DNA of 64,000 bases from Dyella psychrodurans. GTDB lineage: Bacteria > Pseudomonadota > Gammaproteobacteria > Xanthomonadales > Rhodanobacteraceae. The position numbers and the translations under genes are program-made. The number at the start of each line of letters is the position of its first letter. Within the stretch, counting starts at the first letter, position 1. A model generated the notes under the pieces. The model did not search any database and was not told the DNA's origin. It saw only the letters and a list, made by a program, of their open reading frames with translations. Below, piece by piece: positions 28,677 to 37,357 of this stretch. The stretch covers positions 526,441 through 590,440 of the forward strand of contig NZ_QRBF01000001.1 in assembly GCF_003363265.1 (NCBI RefSeq), given 5' to 3'.

Positions 28677-30314
28677 ATGAAGAACAGGACAGGGTCATCC
28701 GTGCTGTACCAGGTGGCGGTGGTATTGGGTTACCTCGCCGTCTACACCCTCATTCGTCCCGTGTCCGACGCCCATTGGGAACTGACTTCGGGTCTTCGCC
28801 TCGCCCTGCTGTTGCTCGTCCCCTACCGATATTGGGCAGCTTTGGCCGTGGGTGACGCGATGGCGTCTGCCTACCAGAGCAGCCTCTCCGTATCGCAGTT
28901 CGGGCTTGCCTGGGCCGTGGTGAACTCCGTGCCCTTTATTGCCCTGGCCATGCCGGTGGTGTGGCTGTGCAAGGAAAAACTCGCGCTTTTTCCGTCCAAG
29001 CGAGTCGTCAACTTCCAAGCGCTGCTGCTGTGCACGCTGGTGGTTCCCATCATCTGGTCGCTCGCCAACTATGCGGCGATGTCGCTGGCGAAAAATCCAG
29101 GCGTCGAGATAACGCCCATCCTGCTGGTTTATCTCTTTGTCGGTTCTTACGTCGCCCTGCTGACGACCATCCCCTGGGTCATCATCGCCAAACTCGAATT
29201 CCGTAACGGCATGTGGCTCAACCGCCTGCGCGGGTTCGTCAAAGGTTCGCTGGCCCTCGATGCCGCCGGCATCCTCATTCCCTCTCAACTGATCTTGTCG
29301 TGGCTGACCTTGCACGGCAAAGAAGACAAGCAGGTCTATTGCCTCTTCATGTTCCTGCCGGTGGCCTGGCTGACCCTGAAGCACGGCTGGCGAGCCGCTG
29401 TGATGGGCGGAACCGTCGTGGTCGCCTGCATCAACGTATTGATGAATTACGACACGCCCGACGCCATGGTCTTGCAAGTTCAGTCCATGATCGCCTTCGC
29501 CATCACCTGCCTGATCGCCATGGGTGCGCGTATCTCCGCGCTGCATCAACGCGAGGAACAGGAACACGTCGACGTCAAGCAGGCGATGCGGCTGGCCAGG
29601 CAAAGCCTCTACGTGGGCGAAATGCGCTTGCGCCAGGCTTCGGAAACGCTGGAATACGTCTGCGGGGAAATGCAGGTCACTCAAAACCGGTTGCTCAACC
29701 GCTTCCGGATGATGCTACCGGCCAACGAAAGCCAGATGTATTCCAAGCAGGCGGCCACCGCTCAGGAAAAGATGTACCAGATCGCCGATGCGATGCATCC
29801 CATCGCCTGGCGACGCCGGGGTTTGCGTGCAGCCTTGCGCGAAAACCTGGGGCGCGCACTGGATGAAGCGGGCGTCGCCTACAACTATCAAGTCAAGGGG
29901 CGCGGCTTCGGCGCGCACGCAGCGAACCTTCACACCATGATTTATCGCCTCGCTTGCGAATCGGTGGTGTACATCTGCGCGAACGTGCGTTGCTCCGATA
30001 TCCGCCTGACGCTGCGCGGCATCGATATCGACGGCAATCGTCTCGTGGTGCTGCGCGTTGACGGTCAGCTGGATGCCTCCACCGACGACAGCTCCTTCTT
30101 CAGGGAAGGTCAGCGGGACCGTCTCGCGCACAAGCTTGGCGTGACAGGATTGGACCTCGTCGAACTCAGGGACCACGTGCAGCTGTTCAACGGCGAATTC
30201 CACGTTCGACCGATGGAAAAAACGTTGCGGCTGACATTCCTGCTGCAAGACGTCGCCGAAAAAGAGTGGGAGCACTTGTCGGCCCCCACTCCTATGCGGC
30301 TATGGGCCAGCTAG
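28677..30314 (+). CDS. MASE1 membrane sensor with kinase-like C-terminus lacking a clear phospho-acceptor
   Basis: 545 aa. Residues 1-300 form about eight membrane segments of MASE1 type (WELTSGLRLALLLLVPYRYWAAL, LAWAVVNSVPFIALAMPVVW). A coiled-coil follows (about 305-365, QREEQEHVDVKQAMRLARQ), then a soluble region. RRGLRAALRENLGRALDEAGVAY and YRLACESVVYICANVRCSDIRLTLR resemble the start of an ATPase domain of the NarX/DesK type. I cannot find an H-box histidine in the usual context, an N box with paired Asn, or GxGxG glycines. It may be a degenerate kinase that signals by protein contact, or a divergent active one. The GGDEF and EAL genes nearby suggest a signalling neighbourhood. Confidence 0.75.
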   Translation: MKNRTGSSVLYQVAVVLGYLAVYTLIRPVSDAHWELTSGLRLALLLLVPYRYWAALAVGDAMASAYQSSLSVSQFGLAWAVVNSVPFIALAMPVVWLCKEKLALFPSKRVVNFQALLLCTLVVPIIWSLANYAAMSLAKNPGVEITPILLVYLFVGSYVALLTTIPWVIIAKLEFRNGMWLNRLRGFVKGSLALDAAGILIPSQLILSWLTLHGKEDKQVYCLFMFLPVAWLTLKHGWRAAVMGGTVVVACINVLMNYDTPDAMVLQVQSMIAFAITCLIAMGARISALHQREEQEHVDVKQAMRLARQSLYVGEMRLRQASETLEYVCGEMQVTQNRLLNRFRMMLPANESQMYSKQAATAQEKMYQIADAMHPIAWRRRGLRAALRENLGRALDEAGVAYNYQVKGRGFGAHAANLHTMIYRLACESVVYICANVRCSDIRLTLRGIDIDGNRLVVLRVDGQLDASTDDSSFFREGQRDRLAHKLGVTGLDLVELRDHVQLFNGEFHVRPMEKTLRLTFLLQDVAEKEWEHLSAPTPMRLWAS

Positions 30315-30327
30315 CCCAAGCTTAGGA

Positions 30328-30516
30328 TCAATGTCCCCCAGAGCACTGCAGGACATTCGTGCAGGTGGCCGCAATCACTTGAGAGAAGATGCTGCCTTGC
30401 GCGGTTGTCGTGCTGCTGGTGGTACTCGTGGTCGTTCCAGTTGTCTGCGCGGACGCGGCAGAAGCAAACAAGGCGCAGAAGATTCCGGCCAAAACATAGA
30501 CGTTTACGCGGTTCAT
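30328..30516 (-). CDS. Small secreted Thr/Ser-rich protein, 62 aa
   Basis: The ATG at 30516, with AAAGGGTGG upstream, encodes MNRVNVYVLAGIFCALFASAASAQ, a clear signal peptide. The mature part has a Thr/Ser run (TTGTTTSTTSSTTTAQG) and then SQVIAATCTNVLQCSGGH with two cysteines that could form a disulfide. I do not recognise it. A GTG three codons upstream is possible but less well placed. It is convergent with the MASE1 gene, 13 bp apart, and shares its upstream region with the divergent Tat-exported protein. Confidence 0.6.
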   Translation of the reverse strand: MNRVNVYVLAGIFCALFASAASAQTTGTTTSTTSSTTTAQGSIFSQVIAATCTNVLQCSGGH

Positions 30517-30808
30517 AAAAGCCACCCTTTACAGTGCCGGGCACCATTGCCCGCGCCAATCTTGCAGTAAATCAATGGATTGCACTGTGATCTGCACACT
30601 CCAAATTGACTGAATTTAGGGTTTTTCGGCCTGAAATCGCTGTCGTCGGCCTGGGTTGCATGGCATGGCATGCCGCACTGCAGCGACGCGGACCTTTGGC
30701 CACGGCCGGCCCTGCTGGCGTGAATAGCTGGCGAACGCTGTAACGATGACCGCGCCGTCCACGAAAACCGAGTGGTAGTTTTCATTGGACGGGCTTGTGG
30801 GAGCGGTT

Positions 30809-31786
30809 ATGAAGCGTCGACGCTTTCTACAGATGATGGGCGGCCTTGCAGTCGCTGCATGGTCGCCTTGGCGCGCTGTCGCCCAGAGTTACGACGATCC
30901 CGAAGACATCCATGCCCGATTGAAAGGGACGCCCGATCTGAAGCTGGTGATGGGAAACGGCGACATCTCCGTCGTGATTGCGGGCGATTCCTCTCCGCTC
31001 GACAAGCGCCGAATCGAAGTTTGGATCAGGCGAAGCGCCACCGCCGTATCGACGTACTTCGACCGTTTCCCCGTCGACCACTGGGGTTTGCTCGTTGTCC
31101 CTGAAGACGGAGGCCATGTCGGCCCCGCCACCACATGGGGATATGCAGGTTCGATCACGCGTGTCGGCGTAGGGCGCGAGGTGTCGGAGGAGTATTTGCG
31201 AAACGATTGGGTGCTGGTACATGAGATGACCCACCTGGCGCTCCCGCGAGTACCGATGCGCAGCGAGTGGTTCATGGAAGGCAACGCCACCTACGTCGAG
31301 CCCATTGCACGCGCACAGGCCGGACAGATGCCGCCACAAGAAGTCTGGCGCTGGGCCGTCGACGACATGTCCAAAGGACAGCCCCAAGCCGGCGACAAAG
31401 GGCTGGATCATACGCATACCTGGGGAAGGACATACTGGGGCGGCGCCATGTATTGGCTGCTTGCCGAACTGGCCATCTACAAAAAAAGCGATGGACGATA
31501 TCGCCTGCAGGACGCACTGCGCGCGATCAACCGTGCAAGCGGCGGCAACACGGCATCCTGGAGCGTGGAACAAGCGACTCACGCAGGAGATATCGCCGTC
31601 AAGAGCGACGCGTTGACCTCGCTTTACGATGAACTTAAAGATCGCCCGGTCACCGTCGACCTCAATGGCATGCTTCAGCAACTCGGCGTTTCAGAAGTTG
31701 CGGGCGTCATTCGCTTCGATGATCGTGCTCCGCTCGCCGAACTGCGCCGCTCGATAACTTCCCCGCGCGGTCGTTCGCAGACATGA
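30809..31786 (+). CDS. Tat-exported HExxH putative metallopeptidase
   Basis: 325 aa. The ATG at 30809 with GGGAG upstream gives a twin-arginine signal, MKRRRFLQMMGGLAVAAW. The mature protein has H138-E139-M-T-H142 in WVLVHEMTHLALP, then WFMEGNATYVE, where E157 is the likely third zinc ligand, the arrangement seen in M1/M61-like gluzincins (W..EG.A). The C-terminal third is helical (GGAMYWLLAELAIYKKSDGRYRLQDALRAIN). It acts in the periplasm or outside if active; the substrate is unknown. It ends 134 bp before the borosin-type methyltransferase on the same strand, so a link to peptide processing is possible but unproven. Confidence 0.8.
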   Translation: MKRRRFLQMMGGLAVAAWSPWRAVAQSYDDPEDIHARLKGTPDLKLVMGNGDISVVIAGDSSPLDKRRIEVWIRRSATAVSTYFDRFPVDHWGLLVVPEDGGHVGPATTWGYAGSITRVGVGREVSEEYLRNDWVLVHEMTHLALPRVPMRSEWFMEGNATYVEPIARAQAGQMPPQEVWRWAVDDMSKGQPQAGDKGLDHTHTWGRTYWGGAMYWLLAELAIYKKSDGRYRLQDALRAINRASGGNTASWSVEQATHAGDIAVKSDALTSLYDELKDRPVTVDLNGMLQQLGVSEVAGVIRFDDRAPLAELRRSITSPRGRSQT

Positions 31787-31920
31787 CATCGAACGGCGAG
31801 TCGCTGCGTCCGACAGACGCAGCGCGTTGATGCGTAACCGACGGGTGTCCACACGCTCAAGCAGTCCCTGCCCCCGTCGCCCCCGTGCGCCACGATGAGA
31901 AATTGCCCTACTATCGGGCC

Positions 31921-32757
31921 ATGAATACACCTGGCTCGGCGACACCGAACAACGCTCCCCGCGGCAGCGTGGCCTGCGTTGGCCTGGGTATGACCCTGGG
32001 TTCTCATCTCACGCCGCTGGCGCGCAGCTACATCGAAAAGTCGGATGTGGTGTTCGCGGGGCTTTCCGACGGCATCGTGGAGTTATGGCTCCAGCGCATG
32101 CATACGGATGTGCGCAGCCTTCAGCCCTATTACAAGGAAGGCAAGTCGCGGATGAAGACCTATCGGCAATGGGTCGAGCTGATGATGGCCGAGGTGCGTG
32201 CAGGCAAGCGCGTCTGCGGGGTGTTCTATGGGCACCCGGGCATCTTTGCGTGGTCGCCGCACAAGGTTATTGAAGTCGCGCGCGCGGAAGGCTACGAAGC
32301 GCATATGGAGCCTGGCATTTCCGCGGAGGATTGCCTTTATGCGGACCTGGGCATCGACCCGGGCCGCTTCGGCTGCCAGCATTTCGAGGCCAGCCAGCTG
32401 CTTTTTTATGAGCGCCGCATCGACCCGTCCGGGTATCTGGTGTTGTGGCAGGTCGGGCTCGTCGGCGATCGCTCGCTGGGCCGTCGCGAGACGGGACCTG
32501 CGTACCGGCAGGTGCTGGTCGACCTGCTGAGCCAGGACTACCCGCTCGACCACGAAGTGATCATCTATCGAGGGGCGACGCTGCCGATCGAAAAACCGCG
32601 CGTCCGCCGCGTGGCTTTGCGCGACCTGCCGCATGCTCCGCTGACAGCGGAGGAAACGGTGGTACTGCCTCCGGCTGTCGCCTTGAAGCTCAACGTCGCC
32701 ATGCGGGAGCGGCTGGAGGCATTGGATAAGCTGGAGAGGACGAACACCGTCGTATAA
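31921..32757 (+). CDS. Borosin-type peptide backbone alpha-N-methyltransferase (OphMA/SonM family)
   Basis: 278 aa, tetrapyrrole-methylase fold, using S-adenosylmethionine. It keeps the features that separate borosin enzymes from cobalamin or sirohaem methylases. The catalytic Tyr-Arg-Tyr trio sits in YYKEGKSRMKTY as Y71, R77 and Y81, with the spacing I recall for OphMA Y66/R72/Y76. The SAM region is VFYGHPGIFAWSPHKVIEVA (102-121), and MEPGISAEDCLYADLGIDP (129-147) is nearly a family signature, followed by GCQHFEAS and LVLWQVGLVGD. OphMA is fused to its substrate, but this protein stops after the methylase domain, so the substrate must be a separate peptide as in SonM/SonA. The ATG at 31921 is used; a GTG twelve codons upstream is also open. 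There is no cobalamin gene nearby. The best substrate candidate starts 199 bp downstream. Confidence 0.9.
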   Translation: MNTPGSATPNNAPRGSVACVGLGMTLGSHLTPLARSYIEKSDVVFAGLSDGIVELWLQRMHTDVRSLQPYYKEGKSRMKTYRQWVELMMAEVRAGKRVCGVFYGHPGIFAWSPHKVIEVARAEGYEAHMEPGISAEDCLYADLGIDPGRFGCQHFEASQLLFYERRIDPSGYLVLWQVGLVGDRSLGRRETGPAYRQVLVDLLSQDYPLDHEVIIYRGATLPIEKPRVRRVALRDLPHAPLTAEETVVLPPAVALKLNVAMRERLEALDKLERTNTVV

Positions 32758-32956
32758 AGGAAGTTCTTGGGTGCGGAACGATCCTTGCTTGTGCGGTACC
32801 GGTTGGGGAAAGCGTGTCCAATGGCATTCGGTGCCACCCTGAGGGCCAGGGAAATGTGGCCCGGATGAGATCCATCGCGTGGATAACCGCATGATATGGG
32901 CGTGCCGGCCCCATCAAACCGCACGTACGACCATCACAGGAGATAGGGGGAATCGC

Positions 32957-33241
32957 ATGACGGACACGATCGATTTGCTGGAGGCCATCGGACAAGATGC
33001 CTCTCTGCGTCACGCATCGACCGAAGAATTGACCCATATGCTCAAACAGGCGCAGGCGTCCGAAGCGCTCACGGCCGCCGTGGCATTCGGCGACAGCACT
33101 TGGTTGTTCGAGGAATTCGGGCGCATGCAGAATGAACCGCCGCAGTCCAGCCAGACGCCCGGCCACGAAGACGAGCCCGAAGAGGAAGAGCCGCTGGAAG
33201 TTCCGGCTCCCGGCAAGGGCAAACCGTCGTCCAAGTCGTAA
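32957..33241 (+). CDS. Candidate split borosin precursor peptide, 94 aa
   Basis: The ATG at 32957 follows GGGGGA at good spacing, so the longer upstream open frame is not used. The N-terminal half (about 1-53) is helical, with LLEAIGQDASL and then EALTAAVAFGDSTWLFEEFG. From memory this resembles the borosin binding domain of SonA (GQDAxL, later a GD motif). The C-terminal half is disordered: Gln/Ser/Pro, an acidic run (EDEPEEEE), then PLEVPAPGKGKPSSKS. There is no cysteine and no export signal. In known borosins the C-terminal tail is the methylated core; here the likely stretch is the last 15-20 residues, with only Leu, Val and Ala as small hydrophobics. The gene ends 11 bp before a GGDEF gene. 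The assignment rests on motif, size and linkage to the methyltransferase. Confidence 0.65.
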   Translation: MTDTIDLLEAIGQDASLRHASTEELTHMLKQAQASEALTAAVAFGDSTWLFEEFGRMQNEPPQSSQTPGHEDEPEEEEPLEVPAPGKGKPSSKS

Positions 33242-33252
33242 GCGCAGTTCGC

Positions 33253-35028
33253 ATGTCCCGGCTGTCAAGCCGCGCCACCCCATGGCTCGCCATAGCGGCC
33301 ATGGCTTGGTGCGCGCTCGTGCAGCCCGTTCACGCCACCACATCCATCACCCATCCCGCCCAGTTCCTCGATCAGGCCGAAAAACTGCGGACGGCGGATC
33401 ATCCGCAGTTCGTCCGCATGCTGGAACAGATCCACCAAGAGACACCGCGGCTTAATGCAAGCGAACAGTGGCAACTGCGCTATCTCGATGCATGGGAAAC
33501 CATGTACGAGGGTAATTACGCCAAGTCCGAGATCGCGTTTCGCGACGTTATCGATCACTCCGGCAACACGATCCTGGCCGCCAAGGCATCAGGGCTGCTG
33601 CTGAACAACCTGGCGCTCAACCGGCGCTACGAGGAGGGCTTTGCGTTAGCCAATCGGCTGACGTCGGACCTGCCGAGCATCAGCGATCCGAATGCGCGCT
33701 TCATACTCCTGACCAATCTGTCGCAGATGCTGGATTTCGCGGGCCAGATCGATCTGGCCATCCAGTACGCTCGCATGGCGCAAGACATCGTCCCTCGCGG
33801 CGAGAGTTTGTGCCGCCCGCTCTCCATGCAGGTCGCGGCACTTTATAACGGCAAACGCCTCACATCCTCCAGCCCGATCCTGCAACAGGCCATCGATAGC
33901 TGCTCCGCCGCGCGGGAACCGGTCTTCACCAACGTGATCTGGCTCACCTTGGGCAGCCTCTACCTGGACGAAAACCAGCCGGACAAGGCCATGGCCCTGC
34001 TCGACCGGATCGCTCCCGCCATCATTGCCAACCACTATTACCCCCACATGCTGTCCTCGCAGGTGGAGCGGGCGCAGGCGTATGCCAAGCTGGGCAATGA
34101 CCAGGAGGCAAGAAAAGCCGCGCTCACAGCACTGGCCATGAGCCATCCGGGCGACATCAGCGAGTGGTTGATGACGGCCTATGACGTGCTTTATCACATC
34201 GAGAAAAAAAACGGCCATAACGCCAACGCACTGTCGTACTACGAACATTACGTCGCGCAAAGCACGGGCAATCTCAATGACATCACCGCCCGGACACTGG
34301 CCTACGAGATGGCCCAGCAACACACGCTGGTGCAGAAGCTGGAGACGGAAACGCTAAGCAAGCAGAACAACATCCTGCGCCTGGAGCAGGCATTGGATAA
34401 AAAGGCGGTCGAAACAAGCCGGCTTTACATCGTTCTGTTGCTGGTGGCACTGGTCTCCATCATCTACTGGCTGTTCCGACTCAAGCGATCGCAGCTGCGC
34501 TTCAAACAGTTGTCGTCCCTGGATGGTCTTACCGGCATCCTCAACCACCAGAACTTCATGAGCGAAGCCGATCGCGCTCTGCACGCGCTTGAAAAAAAGC
34601 AAGGCTCGGCGTGTCTGGTGTACGTCGATCTCGACTACTTCAAGCAGGTGAACGACACCCACGGTCACGCCGTCGGAGATGCCGTGCTAAGGCGCACCGT
34701 TGCCATCTGCCGACATCATTTGCGACCCACCGACTTGTTCGGCCGCCTCGGCGGCGAAGAATTCGGCATTCTCCTGCACGATTGTTCAAGCCATCAGGGC
34801 ATGGCCATCGCCGATCGTATCCGTGGCGCCATCGAAGCCGCCTCGGTCGATGGCGATGGAAGTGCCGTATCGTTTTCCGCCAGCGTCGGCCTGGCATCCA
34901 CGAACGTTTGCGGCTACAGCCTGCAAAAGTTGTGCAGGGAAGCCGATGCTGCGCTTTATCGAGCCAAGCGCAGCGGGCGCAACCGCGTCATCGCCAATAC
35001 CGAGAACGGCGATCTCGTCGAGGCCTGA
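33253..35028 (+). CDS. TPR-containing membrane diguanylate cyclase (GGDEF)
   Basis: 591 aa. A signal peptide (PWLAIAAMAWCALVQPVHA) precedes a periplasmic alpha-helical region of TPR-like repeats (about 45-350), a coiled-coil, a membrane segment LYIVLLLVALVSIIYWLF near residues 395-412, and a cytoplasmic GGDEF domain (about 425-585) with DGLTGILNHQNF, YVDLDYFKQVNDTHGHAVGD and the active site RLGGEEF. The GGEEF form is catalytically competent in known enzymes and makes c-di-GMP. It starts 11 bp after the candidate precursor, so it may share its transcript. Confidence 0.92.
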   Translation: MSRLSSRATPWLAIAAMAWCALVQPVHATTSITHPAQFLDQAEKLRTADHPQFVRMLEQIHQETPRLNASEQWQLRYLDAWETMYEGNYAKSEIAFRDVIDHSGNTILAAKASGLLLNNLALNRRYEEGFALANRLTSDLPSISDPNARFILLTNLSQMLDFAGQIDLAIQYARMAQDIVPRGESLCRPLSMQVAALYNGKRLTSSSPILQQAIDSCSAAREPVFTNVIWLTLGSLYLDENQPDKAMALLDRIAPAIIANHYYPHMLSSQVERAQAYAKLGNDQEARKAALTALAMSHPGDISEWLMTAYDVLYHIEKKNGHNANALSYYEHYVAQSTGNLNDITARTLAYEMAQQHTLVQKLETETLSKQNNILRLEQALDKKAVETSRLYIVLLLVALVSIIYWLFRLKRSQLRFKQLSSLDGLTGILNHQNFMSEADRALHALEKKQGSACLVYVDLDYFKQVNDTHGHAVGDAVLRRTVAICRHHLRPTDLFGRLGGEEFGILLHDCSSHQGMAIADRIRGAIEAASVDGDGSAVSFSASVGLASTNVCGYSLQKLCREADAALYRAKRSGRNRVIANTENGDLVEA

Positions 35029-35143
35029 AAAGCCTGAGACGGGCTGACGCAGGGTCGCCCCGTACCGATATACGCAAAAGCCGGCGGTGGCCACTCTCGG
35101 TGGCAGAAGTCTTGCTTGCAAAACAAGGACTGCAAGGCTGCCC

Positions 35144-37357
35144 ATGAGGGGCCGCCACATAAGGAAGCCGGGACTAGAGATGTTACTCAGGCGTACGCCA
35201 GGCATGGTTTGGCAGCTCTTGGCTCTGTTCGCATTGAGCGGCGGGCTGACGCTGTATTCCACCGCGCTCGCCCGCCTGACCCATACGCCGCCATCCCTGT
35301 GGCTGACCAACGGGGCCCTGATCGGCTGGATGATCCGAAAGCCCCTGGCGCAAACATGGCCTTTGCTGGTCGCCGGTTTTTTCGGCTACATGGTCGCCAA
35401 GGAACTGTGGGGAGACCCCCTGCTCACCACCGCGGCATGGGGGTTGAACAATGCCGTGGAGACGCTAATTGTCACTTTGGCCATTCGGCGTCAGTTTCCG
35501 GTCATTACCTCTGAAACCCCATTCCCCAGGTTGGCCCGCGTCGCCCTGATCAGCGCCGCCGTGGCCTGTGCCTTGTCGTCCCTCACAGCCATCCTGATCA
35601 AGCAGCCCTTTCCGGACATGGCGTTCTGGATGAGCTTCAACCTGGTGTTCAGGGCGCACCTGCTGGGCATGGTGATCGCGGGAAGCGCGTCTATCGTGGT
35701 GGCGATCAAGAACGACGGCGTGCAGCTGTTCCGCGGCAAACGCTCGTCGTTGCTGTGGCACCTCTTGTTGCTTACGGCACTGAGCGCCGCGGTATTCCTG
35801 GTGCGGCGCTACCCACTGCTGTTTTTGATCTATCCCCCGCTGCTGCTGCTGATCTTCCGCCATCGCTTCGCCGGCATGATCCTGGGTATTGCGATCGTCG
35901 CGCTGATTACGACCGGCGCCGCCGCACTCGACATCGGGCCGTTCGACCTCGTCCATAACGTGACGCCGGTGTTGAAGGTCGCCATGGCGCAGATTTTCAT
36001 CGCCGGCTACTGCGTGGTCGCCCTGCCCGTGGCACTGACGCTGGTAGAGCAGGATCGCCTGCAAATACGACTACGCGAGAGCGAACTGCGCTATCGCATG
36101 CTGGCGGACAACAGCGGCGACCTGGTGATGCGCATACGTCCCAACGGGGATCGTCGCTACGTTTCGCCTTCAGTGAAAGAGCTGTTGGGCTGGGACGTCG
36201 AAGAATTCATGGCGCCACGTCCGGACCTGATCCACCCCGATGACCGTGAGCGCGTCGCAGAAGTCGTGGCCGCGCTGCGCCGCATAGGCGGCTCGACCAC
36301 GGCGACGTATCGACTGCAGCATCGCGCCGGTCACTATCTGTGGATCGAAGCGTTCGCAAGGATGGTCGACAGTCCCGATGGCGACGGCACGACCGAGATC
36401 ATCTACACCGGCAGGGATGTCACGCAGCGCGTGCACATACAGCAGGCTTTGATCGAAAGCCAGGCGCAGCTCAAGACGATTACCGACAACGTGCCGGCGG
36501 TGATTGCGCGCGTCGACATGTCCGAGCGCTACACCTACATCAATCGCCACGTCCAGCAGATATCCGGTGAATCGCCTGCGGACATTCTCGGCAAGACCGT
36601 CAAGGAAGTTCGCGGTGCTGCGCTCTACGAGCACCTCAAGGAATATCTGGATCGCGCCTATGCGGGCGAATCCGTCTGGTTCGAATATGAAGCGACCTAT
36701 CTTGGAAAACTGCTCCACTTTCAAACGCACTATGTTCCGGACATGGACTCCAAAGGCAGGGTCCGCGGTCTCTATGCGCTGACGACGGAAATCACGCACA
36801 TCAAGAATGTGGAGCGCGAATTGCTTCGCCTCGCGCACCAGGATGCGCTGACCGGCCTCGCGAATCGCCGCTCCTTCAACGATCAAGCTTTGCCCGTGCT
36901 GCGCAACGCATGCCAGAACCGCTCGCCTGTGCTGCTTACCCTGCTGGATGTCGACAACTTCAAAGCCATCAACGATACCCATGGCCACGCGGCCGGCGAT
37001 CTCGTGCTTGCCGAAGTGGGACGTTGCCTGCAGGAGTTTGTTCTGAAAGGCGCAGTGGTCGCACGCATCGGCGGCGACGAATTCGTGGTCCTGTGCGACC
37101 ACCTGCAAGATAAGGTTGCGGCCGAAGCATTCGTGCATTCGTTGTGGGAAACCTTGCACATGGCGGTGATGATGGGGCGCCATTGCATCGACGTGCACCT
37201 GAGCATGGGCGCCGTCTTCTTCCACGGATCCGCGTCGCAGGACGTTCTGATGAAGCTTGCGGACGAAGCGCTATACCACGCCAAGGAATCGGGCCGAAAC
37301 ACGTACCGGATGGTTTCCAAACGTCTTTTTGTCGGTGAGAAGAATGGAAACGTGTGA
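35144..37357 (+). CDS. MASE1-PAS-PAS-GGDEF diguanylate cyclase
   Basis: About 737 aa from the ATG at 35144 (AAGG six bases upstream); the ATG at 35180 (MLLRRTPGMVWQLL) is an equally protein-like alternative. The N-terminal 290 aa form a MASE1 multi-pass sensor (PPSLWLTNGALIGWMIRKPL). The first PAS/PAC (ELRYRMLADNSGDLVMRI ... GRDVTQR) and second PAS (TDNVPAVIARVDMSERYTYIN) follow. The GGDEF domain has DALTGLANRRSFND, LDVDNFKAINDTHGHAAGD and RIGGDEF, the canonical active site. An integral-membrane c-di-GMP synthase with unknown ligand. It overlaps the downstream EAL gene by 14 bp. Confidence 0.93.
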   Translation: MRGRHIRKPGLEMLLRRTPGMVWQLLALFALSGGLTLYSTALARLTHTPPSLWLTNGALIGWMIRKPLAQTWPLLVAGFFGYMVAKELWGDPLLTTAAWGLNNAVETLIVTLAIRRQFPVITSETPFPRLARVALISAAVACALSSLTAILIKQPFPDMAFWMSFNLVFRAHLLGMVIAGSASIVVAIKNDGVQLFRGKRSSLLWHLLLLTALSAAVFLVRRYPLLFLIYPPLLLLIFRHRFAGMILGIAIVALITTGAAALDIGPFDLVHNVTPVLKVAMAQIFIAGYCVVALPVALTLVEQDRLQIRLRESELRYRMLADNSGDLVMRIRPNGDRRYVSPSVKELLGWDVEEFMAPRPDLIHPDDRERVAEVVAALRRIGGSTTATYRLQHRAGHYLWIEAFARMVDSPDGDGTTEIIYTGRDVTQRVHIQQALIESQAQLKTITDNVPAVIARVDMSERYTYINRHVQQISGESPADILGKTVKEVRGAALYEHLKEYLDRAYAGESVWFEYEATYLGKLLHFQTHYVPDMDSKGRVRGLYALTTEITHIKNVERELLRLAHQDALTGLANRRSFNDQALPVLRNACQNRSPVLLTLLDVDNFKAINDTHGHAAGDLVLAEVGRCLQEFVLKGAVVARIGGDEFVVLCDHLQDKVAAEAFVHSLWETLHMAVMMGRHCIDVHLSMGAVFFHGSASQDVLMKLADEALYHAKESGRNTYRMVSKRLFVGEKNGNV

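Noticed and set aside
28695..29684. 329-codon minus-strand frame opposite the MASE1 protein
   Set aside because: His/Gln/Asp-rich translation typical of the complement of membrane segments, not a real protein.
31921..32757. Cobalamin or sirohaem precorrin methylase
   Set aside because: The fold is shared, but the Tyr-Arg-Tyr trio and the PGISAEDCLYADLGIDP signature are those of borosin enzymes, and no other tetrapyrrole gene is nearby.
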